From Azoarcus sp. DD4 (GTDB lineage Bacteria > Pseudomonadota > Gammaproteobacteria > Burkholderiales > Rhodocyclaceae), in NCBI RefSeq assembly GCF_006496635.1, contig NZ_CP022958.1:4154001-4218000 (forward strand): DNA of 64,000 nucleotides, in the 5' to 3' direction. Of the stretch, positions 45,001-53,312 are shown in pieces. The translations under genes and the position numbers were made by a program. The notes under the pieces are model-generated. The model did not search any database. It worked only from the letters and a program-made list of their open reading frames with translations, and was not told the origin of the DNA. Position 1 is the stretch's first letter. Each line of letters opens with the position of its first letter.

Positions 45001-45141
45001 GACCGTGACCACCGGTTCGTCGATGTTGGGGTACTCGCGGACGGTGAGCCGCGAATACGACATCAGGCCGATCAGCAGCACCATCAGCGACAGCACGGTG
45101 GCGAACACCGGGCGCTTGATGCAGATCTCGGACAGGACCAT
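42067..45141 (-). CDS. RND efflux pump permease (HAE1 family)
   Basis: A 1024-residue proton-driven inner-membrane transporter with 12 predicted helices and two large periplasmic loops. The proton-relay aspartates are in GLVVDDAIVVLENI (helix 4). It starts MVLSEICIKRPVFATV, the AcrB-type N-terminus. It begins 10 bases after the adaptor gene. No outer membrane channel gene follows, so it must borrow one. The substrate cannot be told from sequence. Confidence 0.94.
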   Translation of the reverse strand: MVLSEICIKRPVFATVLSLMVLLIGLMSYSRLTVREYPNIDEPVVTVDTTYTGASAEIVESQVTKPLEDSLAGIEGVDVLSSISRQERSQITVRFRIERDADSAAADVRDRVSRVRRRLPDDVEEPVIAKVEADASPIIWVAFASDRHSPLEMSDVASRIIKPRLQTLPGAADARVYGERRYSMRIWLDRDRLAAFGLTPQDVEDAIRRQNIELPAGRIESREREFAVVARTDLAEPQQFEAVVVRQAATPDGYPVRIRDIGRVEVAAANERTAVRFMGKPAISLGLIKQSTANPLDLKRGLVELLPQLEAELPEGMSMTIANDTTVFIERSIESVFSTIWEAVLLVAVVCFFFLRNWRAMLVPLVTIPVSLVGAFALMFLFGFSINTLTLLALVLAIGLVVDDAIVVLENIYRHVEDGMAPLAAAFRGAKEIGFAVVAMTITLAAVYAPVAFMTGRTGKLFTEFALTLAGAVIVSGFVALTLSPMMCSKLLRHDRKHGRVYNAIEAFLEWLTQGYRSVLVTMLARRWVVMLGFAVVAGSSLLLLGQLKSELAPVEDRGRVVAIFSGPEGATIDYMARYAAQIERIYSQTSNVDRYLVIAGNPTVSQGISFVGFTDWAQRERSAMQIAAELQPQLRAITGINAFPVLPASFGQSPRVRPVSFVIATSASYEELAAYTERMLDEMRKHPGFLSPDTDLKLTTPELAVDVDRDKAADLGVSIDVIGRTLETMLGGRQVTRYKKDAEQYDVVVQVEAGNRAGPRDIRDIFVRGKSGEMIPLANLVQVRETVSPRELNHFGQRRAVTVTANLAPGFALGEALDYMDAAAARILPAGYSTDYDGMSREYKTSSASLALAFVLALAFIYLVLAAQFESFRDPLIIMLTVPLSMAGALAALWLAGGTLNVYSQIGLVTLVGLITKHGILIVEFANQLRDQGQALREAVVEASVLRLRPILMTTGAMVLGAIPLALAVGAGAESRQQIGWVIVGGLLLGTFFTLFVVPTVYTLLARREREHSTDPAAAGAAG

Positions 45142-45151
45142 CGCCCGCGCC

Positions 45152-46261
45152 TCAGCCGGCGTTCGCCGCCGCGGCCACCGGCGGCACCACCCGCACCGGC
45201 GCACCATGGCGCAGCTTGAGGTGGCCGGCGGTGACGACCATGTCGCCCGGCGCCACGCCGTCCGTCACCTCGACCACGGTATCGCGCCGCGCGCCGGTCT
45301 TGACGTCGACGCGCTGCGCCTTGCCGCCCTCGATGCGATAGACGAACTGCACATTGCCCGGCGCCGGCACCAGCGCCTCCTCGGGCACCACCGCCACGTC
45401 CAGCCGCTCCTGCAGCAGCAGGCGCACACGGGCGAACATGCCCGGGCGCAGCACCGACTTGGGGTTGGGCAGCTTGGCGCGCATCACCACCGAACGCCCC
45501 TGCGCATCCACCAGCGGGTCGATCGCATCCACCGTCGCCTCGAAGCGCGCCGACGGCAGCGCATCGCTGGTGACCTCCAGCGTCTGGCCTGGACGGATGC
45601 GCTGCAGGTAGAGCTCGGGCAGGCGGAAATCGACCTTGAGCGTGCCGATGTCCTCGATGTTCACCAGCACCTCGCCCTCCTTGATGTAGTCGCCGACACT
45701 GACATTGCGGATGCCGAGCACGCCGTCGAAGGGTGCGCGGATGCGGGTGCGCTCGAAATGCGCCGCCGCCAGCGCGCTGTTGGCGCGCGCCACTTCCAGC
45801 CTGGAGGCGGCCTCTTCGCGCGCGCTCTGGCTGACGAAGTTGCGCGCGAAAAGATCCTCGCTGCGCCGGAAATTGGCTTCGGCCAGCGCCAGGTTGGCCT
45901 TGGCCTGCTGCAGCTCGGCAAGCTGGACCGCGGCATCCAGCTCGACCAGCACCGTCCCCCTGGCGACGGGCGCGCCTTCGCGGAAATGGATGCGGGCGAT
46001 GCGTCCGGCAACCTCGGGCCGCAGGATCACCGATTCGTTGGACACCAGGGTACCGACCGCGGTGACGTCGTCCGGCATGCTGCGCGTCTCCACCGGCACC
46101 GCCTCGACCTCGACCGGCACCAGCTGCGCGGCCGCCGAAGCATCGCTGCCATTGACCGCGGGCGCAGTCGACGTGCCACGGTTGGCGTACCAGGCATAGC
46201 CACCGAGGGCGACAAGACCGGCGGCACACACGGCAAGAACGACGGGACGACGAGCGGACAT
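45152..46261 (-). CDS. RND efflux periplasmic adaptor (membrane fusion protein)
   Basis: A 369-residue adaptor linking the permease to an outer membrane channel. The N-terminal helix (about 5-25) anchors it; then come a barrel-sandwich hybrid half (VLRPEVAGRI), an alpha hairpin (about 115-165) and RAPFDGVLGIRNVSVGDY closing the lipoyl domain. The ATG at 46261 gives the anchor without the long upstream extension. It is the first gene of the pump operon. Confidence 0.93.
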   Translation of the reverse strand: MSARRPVVLAVCAAGLVALGGYAWYANRGTSTAPAVNGSDASAAAQLVPVEVEAVPVETRSMPDDVTAVGTLVSNESVILRPEVAGRIARIHFREGAPVARGTVLVELDAAVQLAELQQAKANLALAEANFRRSEDLFARNFVSQSAREEAASRLEVARANSALAAAHFERTRIRAPFDGVLGIRNVSVGDYIKEGEVLVNIEDIGTLKVDFRLPELYLQRIRPGQTLEVTSDALPSARFEATVDAIDPLVDAQGRSVVMRAKLPNPKSVLRPGMFARVRLLLQERLDVAVVPEEALVPAPGNVQFVYRIEGGKAQRVDVKTGARRDTVVEVTDGVAPGDMVVTAGHLKLRHGAPVRVVPPVAAAANAG

Positions 46262-46440
46262 GGGCAGGGCAGCGAGATTGCCCCGCGCCGCAGGACGTCG
46301 ACGGGGCCGGGTGGGAAAAGCGGCGCGGGGGGTAGCCGCGCGCCAGCGATCAAACCAAGACAGCCCGGCGTCCGACAAGTTGCAGGGGATGCGCCGACAC
46401 CGCAAGGCACGGCGCCGGCGTCAGCAGGCCGGGCAAACGC

Positions 46441-47499
46441 TCAGGCGACGATGGTCTGGGCTTCGCCGTCCTTGCGGCTGTCGATGCGGCCGATGCGGTA
46501 CACGGTTTCGCCGGCAGCGGTGAGCTGCGCGGCCACCGCATCGGCGACATCGGCCGCCACCACCACCGCCATGCCGATGCCACAGTTGAACACCCGGTAC
46601 ATTTCCTGGATGTCGACGTTGCCGGCCTGCTGCAGCCACTGAAACAGCGGCGGCAGCGTCCAGCTGGCGGCGTCGATGCGGGCGGTGAGTTCGTCGCGCA
46701 GGATGCGCGGCACGTTCTCGGTGATGCCGCCGCCGGTGATGTGGGCCATGCCCTTCACCACGCCCGGCATCGCCTGCATCAGCGCGAGCAGCGGCTTGAC
46801 GTAGATGCGGGTGGGCTCCATCACCACGTCGCGGAACTTGCGGCCGTGGAAATCGGCGTCGAGGTCGGGCTTGGCCACCTCGATGATCTTGCGCACCAGC
46901 GAATAGCCGTTGGAGTGCGCGCCGCTGGAAGCGAGACCCAGCACCACGTCGCCCGGCACGATCTTCGAGCCGTCGATGATGTCGGCCTTTTCCACCGCGC
47001 CCACGGCGAAGCCGGCGAGATCGTATTCGCCTTCGGGGTACATGCTCGGCATCTCGGCGGTTTCGCCGCCGATCAGCGCGCAGCCGGCGAGTTCGCAGCC
47101 CTGGGCGATGCCCTTGACCACGTCGGCGGCGGTGTCGACATCGAGCTTGCCGCAGGCGAAGTAGTCGAGGAAGAACAGCGGCTCGGCGCCCTGCACCAGG
47201 ATATCGTTCACGCTCATCGCCACCAGATCCTGGCCGACGGTGTCGTGCTTGTTCAAGTGGAAGGCGAGCTTGAGCTTGGTGCCGACGCCGTCGGTGCCCG
47301 ACACCAGCACCGGCTCCTTGAACTTCTTCGACAGCTCGAACAGCGCGCCGAAGCCGCCGATGCCGCCGAGCACCTCGGGCCGCATCGTGCGCTTGGCAAA
47401 GGGCTTGATGCGATCGACGAGGGCGTCGCCCGCCTCGATATCGACACCGGCGTCGCGATAGGAAAGGGAGCTTGGGGAGGCGGAATTGGAAACGCTCAA
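46441..47499 (-). CDS. purM: Phosphoribosylformylglycinamidine cyclo-ligase
   Basis: A 352-residue ATP-dependent enzyme that closes the imidazole ring in purine synthesis. Motifs include SYRDAGVDIEAGD at the start, GTDGVGTKLK, GGETAEMP and HITGGGITENVPR. The start is set at a TTG (47499), because AGAGGA lies 6 bases before it and the protein then begins as in relatives; the only longer ATG frame starts at 47550 with unrelated residues. It is divergent from the AI-2E permease, with 225 bases between and no clear site recognised there. Confidence 0.93.
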   Translation of the reverse strand: MSVSNSASPSSLSYRDAGVDIEAGDALVDRIKPFAKRTMRPEVLGGIGGFGALFELSKKFKEPVLVSGTDGVGTKLKLAFHLNKHDTVGQDLVAMSVNDILVQGAEPLFFLDYFACGKLDVDTAADVVKGIAQGCELAGCALIGGETAEMPSMYPEGEYDLAGFAVGAVEKADIIDGSKIVPGDVVLGLASSGAHSNGYSLVRKIIEVAKPDLDADFHGRKFRDVVMEPTRIYVKPLLALMQAMPGVVKGMAHITGGGITENVPRILRDELTARIDAASWTLPPLFQWLQQAGNVDIQEMYRVFNCGIGMAVVVAADVADAVAAQLTAAGETVYRIGRIDSRKDGEAQTIVA

Positions 47500-47724
47500 G
47501 ATCGGTCCTCTGGCTTGCAGGATGCGGGGTCGGCGCCAGCCCGAATGCATAAGGCTTGAGGCTGCAACGCCAACTGGCTACAGTTACGGGTCCGCGGGGC
47601 TACCCGAGCCCCACGCCAAGTGCGCGATTTTACTTGAAATACCCCCTGTGACACCCCCTTTCTCGCGTCGGCTGTTGCCCGCACGCATCCATTCATCCCC
47701 TTGCGCCCCGTCCGATACGCCCAA

Positions 47725-48843
47725 ATGAGCCTAGCCCGCGCCGACCGCCTGCAAACCGCCGCCTGGGCCGGCGCCGGGCTGGCACTCGTCGGCCTGTTCT
47801 GGCTGCTGTCCCCCATCCTTGCGCCCTTCGTGGTGGCTGCGGTATTCGCGTACATCTGCGATCCGGCGGTGAACTGGATGGCGGCCCGGCGCACGCCGCG
47901 GCCGGCGGCGGTCCTGCTGGTGATCACCGCGCTCGCGCTGATCCTGATCGCGCTGACGCTGATCCTGGTACCCATGCTCTACCGCGAGGCGGTGACGCTG
48001 ATCCAGCGCCTGCCCGACCTGGTGGAAATTTTCAACGAACGTATGTCGCCGCTGCTGCGCGAGCATCTCGGCATCCGGTTGCAGCTCGATGCCGGGCAGG
48101 CCCGCAAGTGGCTCACCCAGCACGCCGACGCCGCGCAGGACGTCATCCCGGTGCTGCTCGGCCATCTCAAGACCGGCGGACTGGCCATCATCGGCCTGGT
48201 CGCCAACCTCTTCCTGATCCCGGTGGTGATGTTCTACCTGCTGCAGGAATGGCCGCGCCTGCTGGCCGGCCTGCAGCACGTGGTGCCGCGCCCGTGGCTG
48301 GATCGCACGATGCGCGTCATCCGCGACATCGACTCGGTACTGTCGGAATTCCTGCGCGGGCAACTGTCGGTGATGCTGCTGCTCGCCATCTACTACAGCC
48401 TCGGCCTGTGGTTGGCGGGCCTCAATTTCGCACTGCCGGTCGGCGTGATCACCGGCCTGCTGGTCTTCATCCCTTACGTCGGCTTCGGCGGCGGTCTGGT
48501 GCTTGCCATCCTTGCCGCACTGCTGCAGGGCGACGGCTGGTCGCCGCTGATCGGCGTCGCCGTGGTGTATGGTCTGGGCCAGCTGATCGAGAGCTTCGCG
48601 CTCACCCCCTACCTGGTCGGCGAGCGCATCGGCCTGCATCCACTGGCGGTCATCTTCGCGCTGATGGCCTTCGGCCAGCTGTTCGGCTTCGTCGGCGTGC
48701 TGATCGCCCTGCCCGCCAGCGCCGCGCTGCTGGTCGGCTTGCGCGAGGTGAAGACGGCCTGGTTCGCCAGCGCGCTCTACCTCGGCAGCGGCCCGCAGAT
48801 CACGCCCCCTACCCCGCTCGGTCCAGAGGACACCAGCCGGTGA
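47725..48843 (+). CDS. AI-2E/PerM family membrane transporter
   Basis: A 372-residue protein with about eight transmembrane helices and the family region FIPYVGFGGGLVLAILAALLQ. Members export various small solutes; the substrate is unknown here. The start ATG at 47725 (MSLARADRL) is preferred to a TTG at 47701. Its stop overlaps the hda start. Confidence 0.9.
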   Translation: MSLARADRLQTAAWAGAGLALVGLFWLLSPILAPFVVAAVFAYICDPAVNWMAARRTPRPAAVLLVITALALILIALTLILVPMLYREAVTLIQRLPDLVEIFNERMSPLLREHLGIRLQLDAGQARKWLTQHADAAQDVIPVLLGHLKTGGLAIIGLVANLFLIPVVMFYLLQEWPRLLAGLQHVVPRPWLDRTMRVIRDIDSVLSEFLRGQLSVMLLLAIYYSLGLWLAGLNFALPVGVITGLLVFIPYVGFGGGLVLAILAALLQGDGWSPLIGVAVVYGLGQLIESFALTPYLVGERIGLHPLAVIFALMAFGQLFGFVGVLIALPASAALLVGLREVKTAWFASALYLGSGPQITPPTPLGPEDTSR

Positions 48844-49532
48844 AACAGCTCACACTCGACATCCGCCCCGACGCGCCCCCGACGCTGGACAACTTCGTCG
48901 CCGGCACCAATGCGGAACTCGTCGCAACGCTTGCCCTGCTGGCGGACCCGACCGGCAAGGACGCCCTGCCCTCGCCCCATCTCTACCTGTGGGGCGCCAG
49001 CGGCAGCGGCCGCAGCCACCTGTTGCGCGCGACCGCGGCACTCGCGACCGGCCAACAGCGCCCGATGCACCTGATCGCCGCCGCCGAAATAGGCGACAGC
49101 CTGCCGGAAACCCCCGCTGCGCTGCTCGCCATCGACGATATCGACCAGCTCCGCGCCGACGCGCAGATCGCCCTCTTCAACGCCTTCAACCGGTCGCGCG
49201 GCAACGGCCAGTCGCTGCTGCTCGCCGGCCCCTGCGCACCGCTGGAACTGATGCTGCGGGAAGACCTGCGCACCCGCATCGGCCAGGGTCTGATCTACGA
49301 GGTGCAGCCCCTCGACGACGACTCGCGCGCCGCCATCCTGGTTGCACTTGCCGAGCGCCGAGGCCTGCGCCTGGCCGACGAAGTCGTCGACTTCCTGCTG
49401 CGCCACGGCCGCCGCGACCTGCCCAGCCTGCTCGCGGTGCTCGACGCGCTCGACGCCGCCTCGCTGGAGCGCAAGCGCCCCGTCACCCTGCCGCTGCTGC
49501 GCGAGATGATGCAGCAGGGCCTGGCGATCTGA
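48840..49532 (+). CDS. hda: Hda-like DnaA regulatory inactivator
   Basis: A 230-residue protein related to the AAA+ domain of DnaA. Hda with the sliding clamp makes DnaA hydrolyse its ATP after initiation. The N-terminal clamp-binding motif is QLTLDI, the P-loop region is GASGSGRSHLL (GKS changed to GRS), and ALLAIDDID is Walker B. It starts at GTG 48840, overlapping the previous stop as GTGA, so the two are translationally coupled. Confidence 0.92.
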   Translation: MKQLTLDIRPDAPPTLDNFVAGTNAELVATLALLADPTGKDALPSPHLYLWGASGSGRSHLLRATAALATGQQRPMHLIAAAEIGDSLPETPAALLAIDDIDQLRADAQIALFNAFNRSRGNGQSLLLAGPCAPLELMLREDLRTRIGQGLIYEVQPLDDDSRAAILVALAERRGLRLADEVVDFLLRHGRRDLPSLLAVLDALDAASLERKRPVTLPLLREMMQQGLAI

Positions 49533-49569
49533 TCCGGCACAACCATTCACCGCTTACGGAAACGCTTTC

Positions 49570-50232
49570 GTGGACCTCGTACTCTTCGACCTCGACAACA
49601 CCCTGCTCAATGGCGATTCCGACTTCGCCTGGGCCCAGTTCCTGATCGCCAAGGGCGTGCTCGACCGCGAGGTGCAGGAAGCCAGGAACGTCGCCTTCTA
49701 CGAGCAGTACAAGGCCGGCACGCTGGATATCTTCGAGTTCCTCGACTTCCAGCTCGCGCCACTCGCGCGCCATCCGCGCGCCCAGCTCGACGCCTGGCAT
49801 CGCGAATTCCTCGACGGCTCGATCCGGCCGATGATCACCACCAAGGCGCGCCAGCTGGTCGACGAGCACCTCGAGCGCGGCGCCGTGGTCGCGGTCGTGA
49901 CCGCCACCAACAGCTTCGTCACCGGCCCCATCGTGCGCGAGTTCGGTATCCCCCACCTGGTCGCCACCATTCCGGCGCACGAGAACGGCGCCTTCACCGG
50001 CAAACCGCGCGGCATGCCGGCCTTCAAGGCCGGCAAGATCGAACGGGTGGAAAGCTGGCTGGAATCGCTCGGCCTCTATTTCGGCAGCTTCGAGCGCAGC
50101 TGGTTCTACAGCGACTCCCACAACGACCTGCCGCTCATGTCGCGGGTTTCCAACCCGGTGGCCGTCGATCCCGACGACACCCTGCGCGCCCACGCCCAGG
50201 CGCACGGCTGGCCGGTAATCTCGCTACGTTGA
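49570..50232 (+). CDS. HAD-family (HAD-IB, SerB-like) phosphatase
   Basis: A 220-residue hydrolase. The nucleophile motif is D7-L-D9-N-T, and motif III/IV reads SWFYSDSHNDLPLM. The cap is the helical HAD-IB type with the GKPRG segment. The start codon is GTG at 49570. Position between hda and pcnB is typical for betaproteobacteria. The substrate is unknown; related enzymes include phosphoserine and histidinol phosphatases. Confidence 0.9.
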   Translation: MDLVLFDLDNTLLNGDSDFAWAQFLIAKGVLDREVQEARNVAFYEQYKAGTLDIFEFLDFQLAPLARHPRAQLDAWHREFLDGSIRPMITTKARQLVDEHLERGAVVAVVTATNSFVTGPIVREFGIPHLVATIPAHENGAFTGKPRGMPAFKAGKIERVESWLESLGLYFGSFERSWFYSDSHNDLPLMSRVSNPVAVDPDDTLRAHAQAHGWPVISLR

Positions 50233-50287
50233 GCGGCGTCATCAGTTATGATTGCGGGCTCATGTCGCCCGAACCCCTGATCCGCCG

Positions 50288-51646
50288 ATGATCCGCAAAC
50301 TGCTGCGCAAGGTCTTTACCCGCGCCGCGCCGACCATTCGCCCCGAACCCGCTCTCATTCCCGTCGAGCAGCACGGCATCCGCCGCGAACAGCTGTCGCC
50401 CGCGGCGCGCAAGGTCTGCAACGTGCTGCAGGAACATGGCCACAAGGCCTTCGTCGTCGGCGGCGCCGTCCGCGACCTGCTGATCGGCCACCCGCCCAAG
50501 GACTACGACGTCGCCACCAGCGCCACGCCGGAAGAGGTGCGGGCGCTGTTCCGCCGGGCCCGCATCATCGGCCGCCGCTTCAAGATCGTGCACGTGATGA
50601 GCGGGCCCGAAACCATCGAGGTTTCCACCTTCCGCGCACTGCAGGACGCCGAATCCACCGAAACCGACGAGCACGGCCGCGTGCTGCGCGACAACGTGTT
50701 CGGCTCGCAGGAAGAGGACGCCACCCGGCGCGATTTCACCGTCAACGCGCTGTATTACGACCCGGGCACCGAGACCATCGTCGACTACCACCACGGTGTC
50801 GCCGACCTCAAGCAGAAGACCCTGCGGATGATCGGCGATCCGCGCACCCGCTACCGCGAAGACCCGGTGCGGATGCTGCGCGCAGTGCGGCTGGGCGCCA
50901 AGCTCGGCCTCAGCATCGACCCGGCCGCGCGCCAGCCCATCCGCGAGATGGCGGTACTGCTGGAAAACGTGCCGGCAGCACGGCTGTTCGACGAGATGCT
51001 CAAGCTGCTGTTCTCCGGCTACGCGGTGAAGTGCCTCAAGCAGCTGCGCGAGGAAGGCCTGCATCACGGCCTGCTGCCCCTGCTCGACGTCATCCTCGAG
51101 CAGCCGATGGGCGAACGCTTCGTCTGGCTGTCGCTGGAAAACACCGACGAGCGCGTGCGCCAGGACAAACCGGTATCGCCCGGTTTCCTCTTCGCGACCC
51201 TGCTGTGGCACGAAGTGCTGGCCAGCTGGGAAACCAGGAAGCGCGCCGGCGAGCACGCCCAGCCCGCCCTTTTCGAGGCGATGGACGAGGTGCTCGACGC
51301 CCAGGCCGGCAAGCTCGCGATCACCCGCCGCATCGTCGGCGACATCAAGGACATCTGGGCGCTGCAGCCGCGCTTCGACAAGCGTTCCGGCAAGATGCCC
51401 TATCGCCTGATCGAACAGCCGCGCTACCGCGCCGGCTGGGATTTCCTGCGTCTGCGCGCGCAGTCGGGCGAGCTTCCGCTGGACGTCCCGGAATGGTGGG
51501 ACCGCTTCGCCCATGCCGGTCACGACGAGCGCGACGCGCTGCTGCGCGATGCGCCGCAGGTCGAAGCGACGCCTGCCAAGAAGCGCCGCCGGCGCCGCCG
51601 CAAGCCGGGCGCCGACGCCGGAGCCGTCCCCGCCGAGACGTCCTGA
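50288..51646 (+). CDS. pcnB: Poly(A) polymerase I
   Basis: A 452-residue nucleotidyltransferase that adds 3' poly(A) tails to RNA and speeds its decay. The N-terminal catalytic domain shows VGGAVRDLLIG and KDYDVATSATPEEV; RRDFTVNALYYD follows. PcnB rather than CCA-adding enzyme is supported by the length and the C-terminal basic tail (KKRRRRRRKPG, about 430-440). The ATG at 50288 is the family start. It ends by overlapping folK. Confidence 0.94.
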   Translation: MIRKLLRKVFTRAAPTIRPEPALIPVEQHGIRREQLSPAARKVCNVLQEHGHKAFVVGGAVRDLLIGHPPKDYDVATSATPEEVRALFRRARIIGRRFKIVHVMSGPETIEVSTFRALQDAESTETDEHGRVLRDNVFGSQEEDATRRDFTVNALYYDPGTETIVDYHHGVADLKQKTLRMIGDPRTRYREDPVRMLRAVRLGAKLGLSIDPAARQPIREMAVLLENVPAARLFDEMLKLLFSGYAVKCLKQLREEGLHHGLLPLLDVILEQPMGERFVWLSLENTDERVRQDKPVSPGFLFATLLWHEVLASWETRKRAGEHAQPALFEAMDEVLDAQAGKLAITRRIVGDIKDIWALQPRFDKRSGKMPYRLIEQPRYRAGWDFLRLRAQSGELPLDVPEWWDRFAHAGHDERDALLRDAPQVEATPAKKRRRRRRKPGADAGAVPAETS

Positions 51647-52185
51647 TGAGTGCCGCCGCACGGCCACCCGAACGGCGTGCGCCTCCCTTGGGTGTGCCGG
51701 TAAGCGCCCCGGTACGCGCCTTTGTGGCGTTCGGAGCCAACCTCGGCGATCCGGCCGCCGCCCTCGCCCTGGCGCTCGAACGGCTCGCCGCCCTGCCCGG
51801 CACCCGCGTCGCTGCGCACTCCCCGCTCTACCGCACCGCCCCGGTAGGTGTCGCCGGTCAGCCCGACTACATCAACGCAGTCATCGCGCTCGACACGACG
51901 CTTGCACCGCGCGCCCTGCTGGATGCCCTGCTGGCGATCGAACTCGAAGGCGGCCGCACCCGCGACTTCCACCTCGCCCCTCGCACCATGGATCTCGACC
52001 TGCTGCTGCACGGCCACGCGGTGGTGAGCGAACCCGGCCTCGTGGTTCCGCACCCGCGCATGCACCTGCGCGCCTTCGTGCTGCGCCCGCTGGCCGACAT
52101 CGCTCCTGACGCGGCAATCCCCGGCCACGGCAGCGTCGCAGCGCTTCTCGCCACCGTGGCCGATCAGGCCATCGCCCGACTCTGA
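51646..52185 (+). CDS. folK: 2-amino-4-hydroxy-6-hydroxymethyldihydropteridine pyrophosphokinase
   Basis: A 179-residue folate synthesis enzyme. After about 24 extra N-terminal residues the family sequence begins (AFVAFGANLGDP), then PLYRTAPVG, DYINAV and RTMDLDLLLHG with the magnesium-binding aspartates, and the PHPRMHLRAFVLRPL block. The ATG overlaps the pcnB stop as ATGA. The start could be further in, but no better start codon was found near AFVAFG. Confidence 0.95.
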   Translation: MSAAARPPERRAPPLGVPVSAPVRAFVAFGANLGDPAAALALALERLAALPGTRVAAHSPLYRTAPVGVAGQPDYINAVIALDTTLAPRALLDALLAIELEGGRTRDFHLAPRTMDLDLLLHGHAVVSEPGLVVPHPRMHLRAFVLRPLADIAPDAAIPGHGSVAALLATVADQAIARL

Positions 52186-52195
52186 AGGCTTCCGC

Positions 52196-52579
52196 ATGAA
52201 CGCCTGGATACAGACCGCCACCGGCTCGCTGCAGGCCGTACCCATCTGGCTGCAGACCACCCTGCTGCTCACCGCCTCCAACGTCTTCATGACCTTCGCC
52301 TGGTACGGCCACCTGAAGAACATGCAGACCCGAGCGTGGTACGTCGCCGCGCTGGTGAGCTGGGGCATCGCGCTGTTCGAATACCTGCTGCAGGTGCCGG
52401 CCAACCGCATCGGCGCCGGCTCGCTCAATCTCGCGCAGCTCAAGATCATGCAGGAAGTGATCACCCTGCTGGTGTTCGTACCCTTCGTCGTGCTCTACAT
52501 GAAGCAGCCGCTCAAGCTTGACTACCTCTGGGCAGCCTTGTGTATGCTGGGCGCGGTCTATTTCATCTTCCGCAACTAG
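52196..52579 (+). CDS. DUF486 (DMT-like) small membrane protein
   Basis: A 127-residue protein with four predicted transmembrane helices and the DUF486 patterns TFAWYGHLK and ALFEYLLQVPANRIG. It resembles half of a drug/metabolite transporter. It lies 10 bases after folK. Function unknown. Confidence 0.88.
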   Translation: MNAWIQTATGSLQAVPIWLQTTLLLTASNVFMTFAWYGHLKNMQTRAWYVAALVSWGIALFEYLLQVPANRIGAGSLNLAQLKIMQEVITLLVFVPFVVLYMKQPLKLDYLWAALCMLGAVYFIFRN

Positions 52580-52586
52580 GCCCACC

Positions 52587-53228
52587 ATGCTCGACAAGGC
52601 CCGCTACATTGTCGTCGAAGGTCCGATCGGCGCCGGCAAGACCTCGCTCGCACGGCGGCTGGCCGAGCGGTTGCCGGCCGAGACGATGTTCGAGCAACCC
52701 GAGGCCAATCCCTTCCTGGGCCGCTTCTACCAGGGTTCCGACCGCTGGGCGCTGGCCACGCAGCTGTCCTTCCTGTTTCAGCGCTTCGACCAGTTGGGAA
52801 CCCACGCGAACGACCAGACCGAAGGGCGCCGGGTCGTGTCGGACTTCATCCTGGAAAAGGATCCGCTGTTCGCGACCCTCAATCTCACCGACGACGAACT
52901 CGCGCTCTACCGCCGCATCTTCGACGCGATGAAACCCGCCGCGCCGCCGACGCCCGACCTGGTGATCTACCTGCAGGCCAAACCCGAGACCCTGGCCGAG
53001 CGCATCCGCAAGCGCGGCATGGACGCCGAGCGCCGCATCACCGAGACCTACCTCGAACGCGTCGCCGAGCGCTACGCGCGCTTCTTCTACGAGTACGACG
53101 CCTCCCCGCTCTTCGTCGTCGATGCCGGCGTGCTCAACCCCGTCGATCACGACGAGGATTTCGAGCTACTGCTCGACCGCTTACGCAATATGCGTAGTTA
53201 CCGGGAGTTCTTCGGCTACGCCGGCTGA
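52587..53228 (+). CDS. Deoxynucleoside kinase
   Basis: A 213-residue kinase with P-loop GPIGAGKTS at 12-20, the catalytic DFILEKDPLFA (DR/ERS-like region) and the lid RIRKRGMDAERRI. It should salvage deoxyadenosine or deoxyguanosine, as related Bacillus-type enzymes do. In betaproteobacteria it usually stands between folK and panB, as here. Confidence 0.88.
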   Translation: MLDKARYIVVEGPIGAGKTSLARRLAERLPAETMFEQPEANPFLGRFYQGSDRWALATQLSFLFQRFDQLGTHANDQTEGRRVVSDFILEKDPLFATLNLTDDELALYRRIFDAMKPAAPPTPDLVIYLQAKPETLAERIRKRGMDAERRITETYLERVAERYARFFYEYDASPLFVVDAGVLNPVDHDEDFELLLDRLRNMRSYREFFGYAG

Positions 53229-53312
53229 CCCCTCCGCGCACCAATAAGCTTATCCGGACTTGTGCATTGCACCAGTTTGGGGAAAACTTCCGCCTCCTCA
53301 ATGGAGTCTGCC

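Noticed and set aside
41935..45219. Open frame of about 1094 codons on the plus strand opposite the RND pump
   Set aside because: It is antisense to a clear permease and adaptor, is rich in His/Arg/Gly from high-GC codon shadowing, and shows no domain.
53262..53280. GTGCATTGCAC palindrome and TGCACC half-site before panB, like an NtrC site
   Set aside because: Only one half matches NtrC, and panB is not a known nitrogen-regulated gene.
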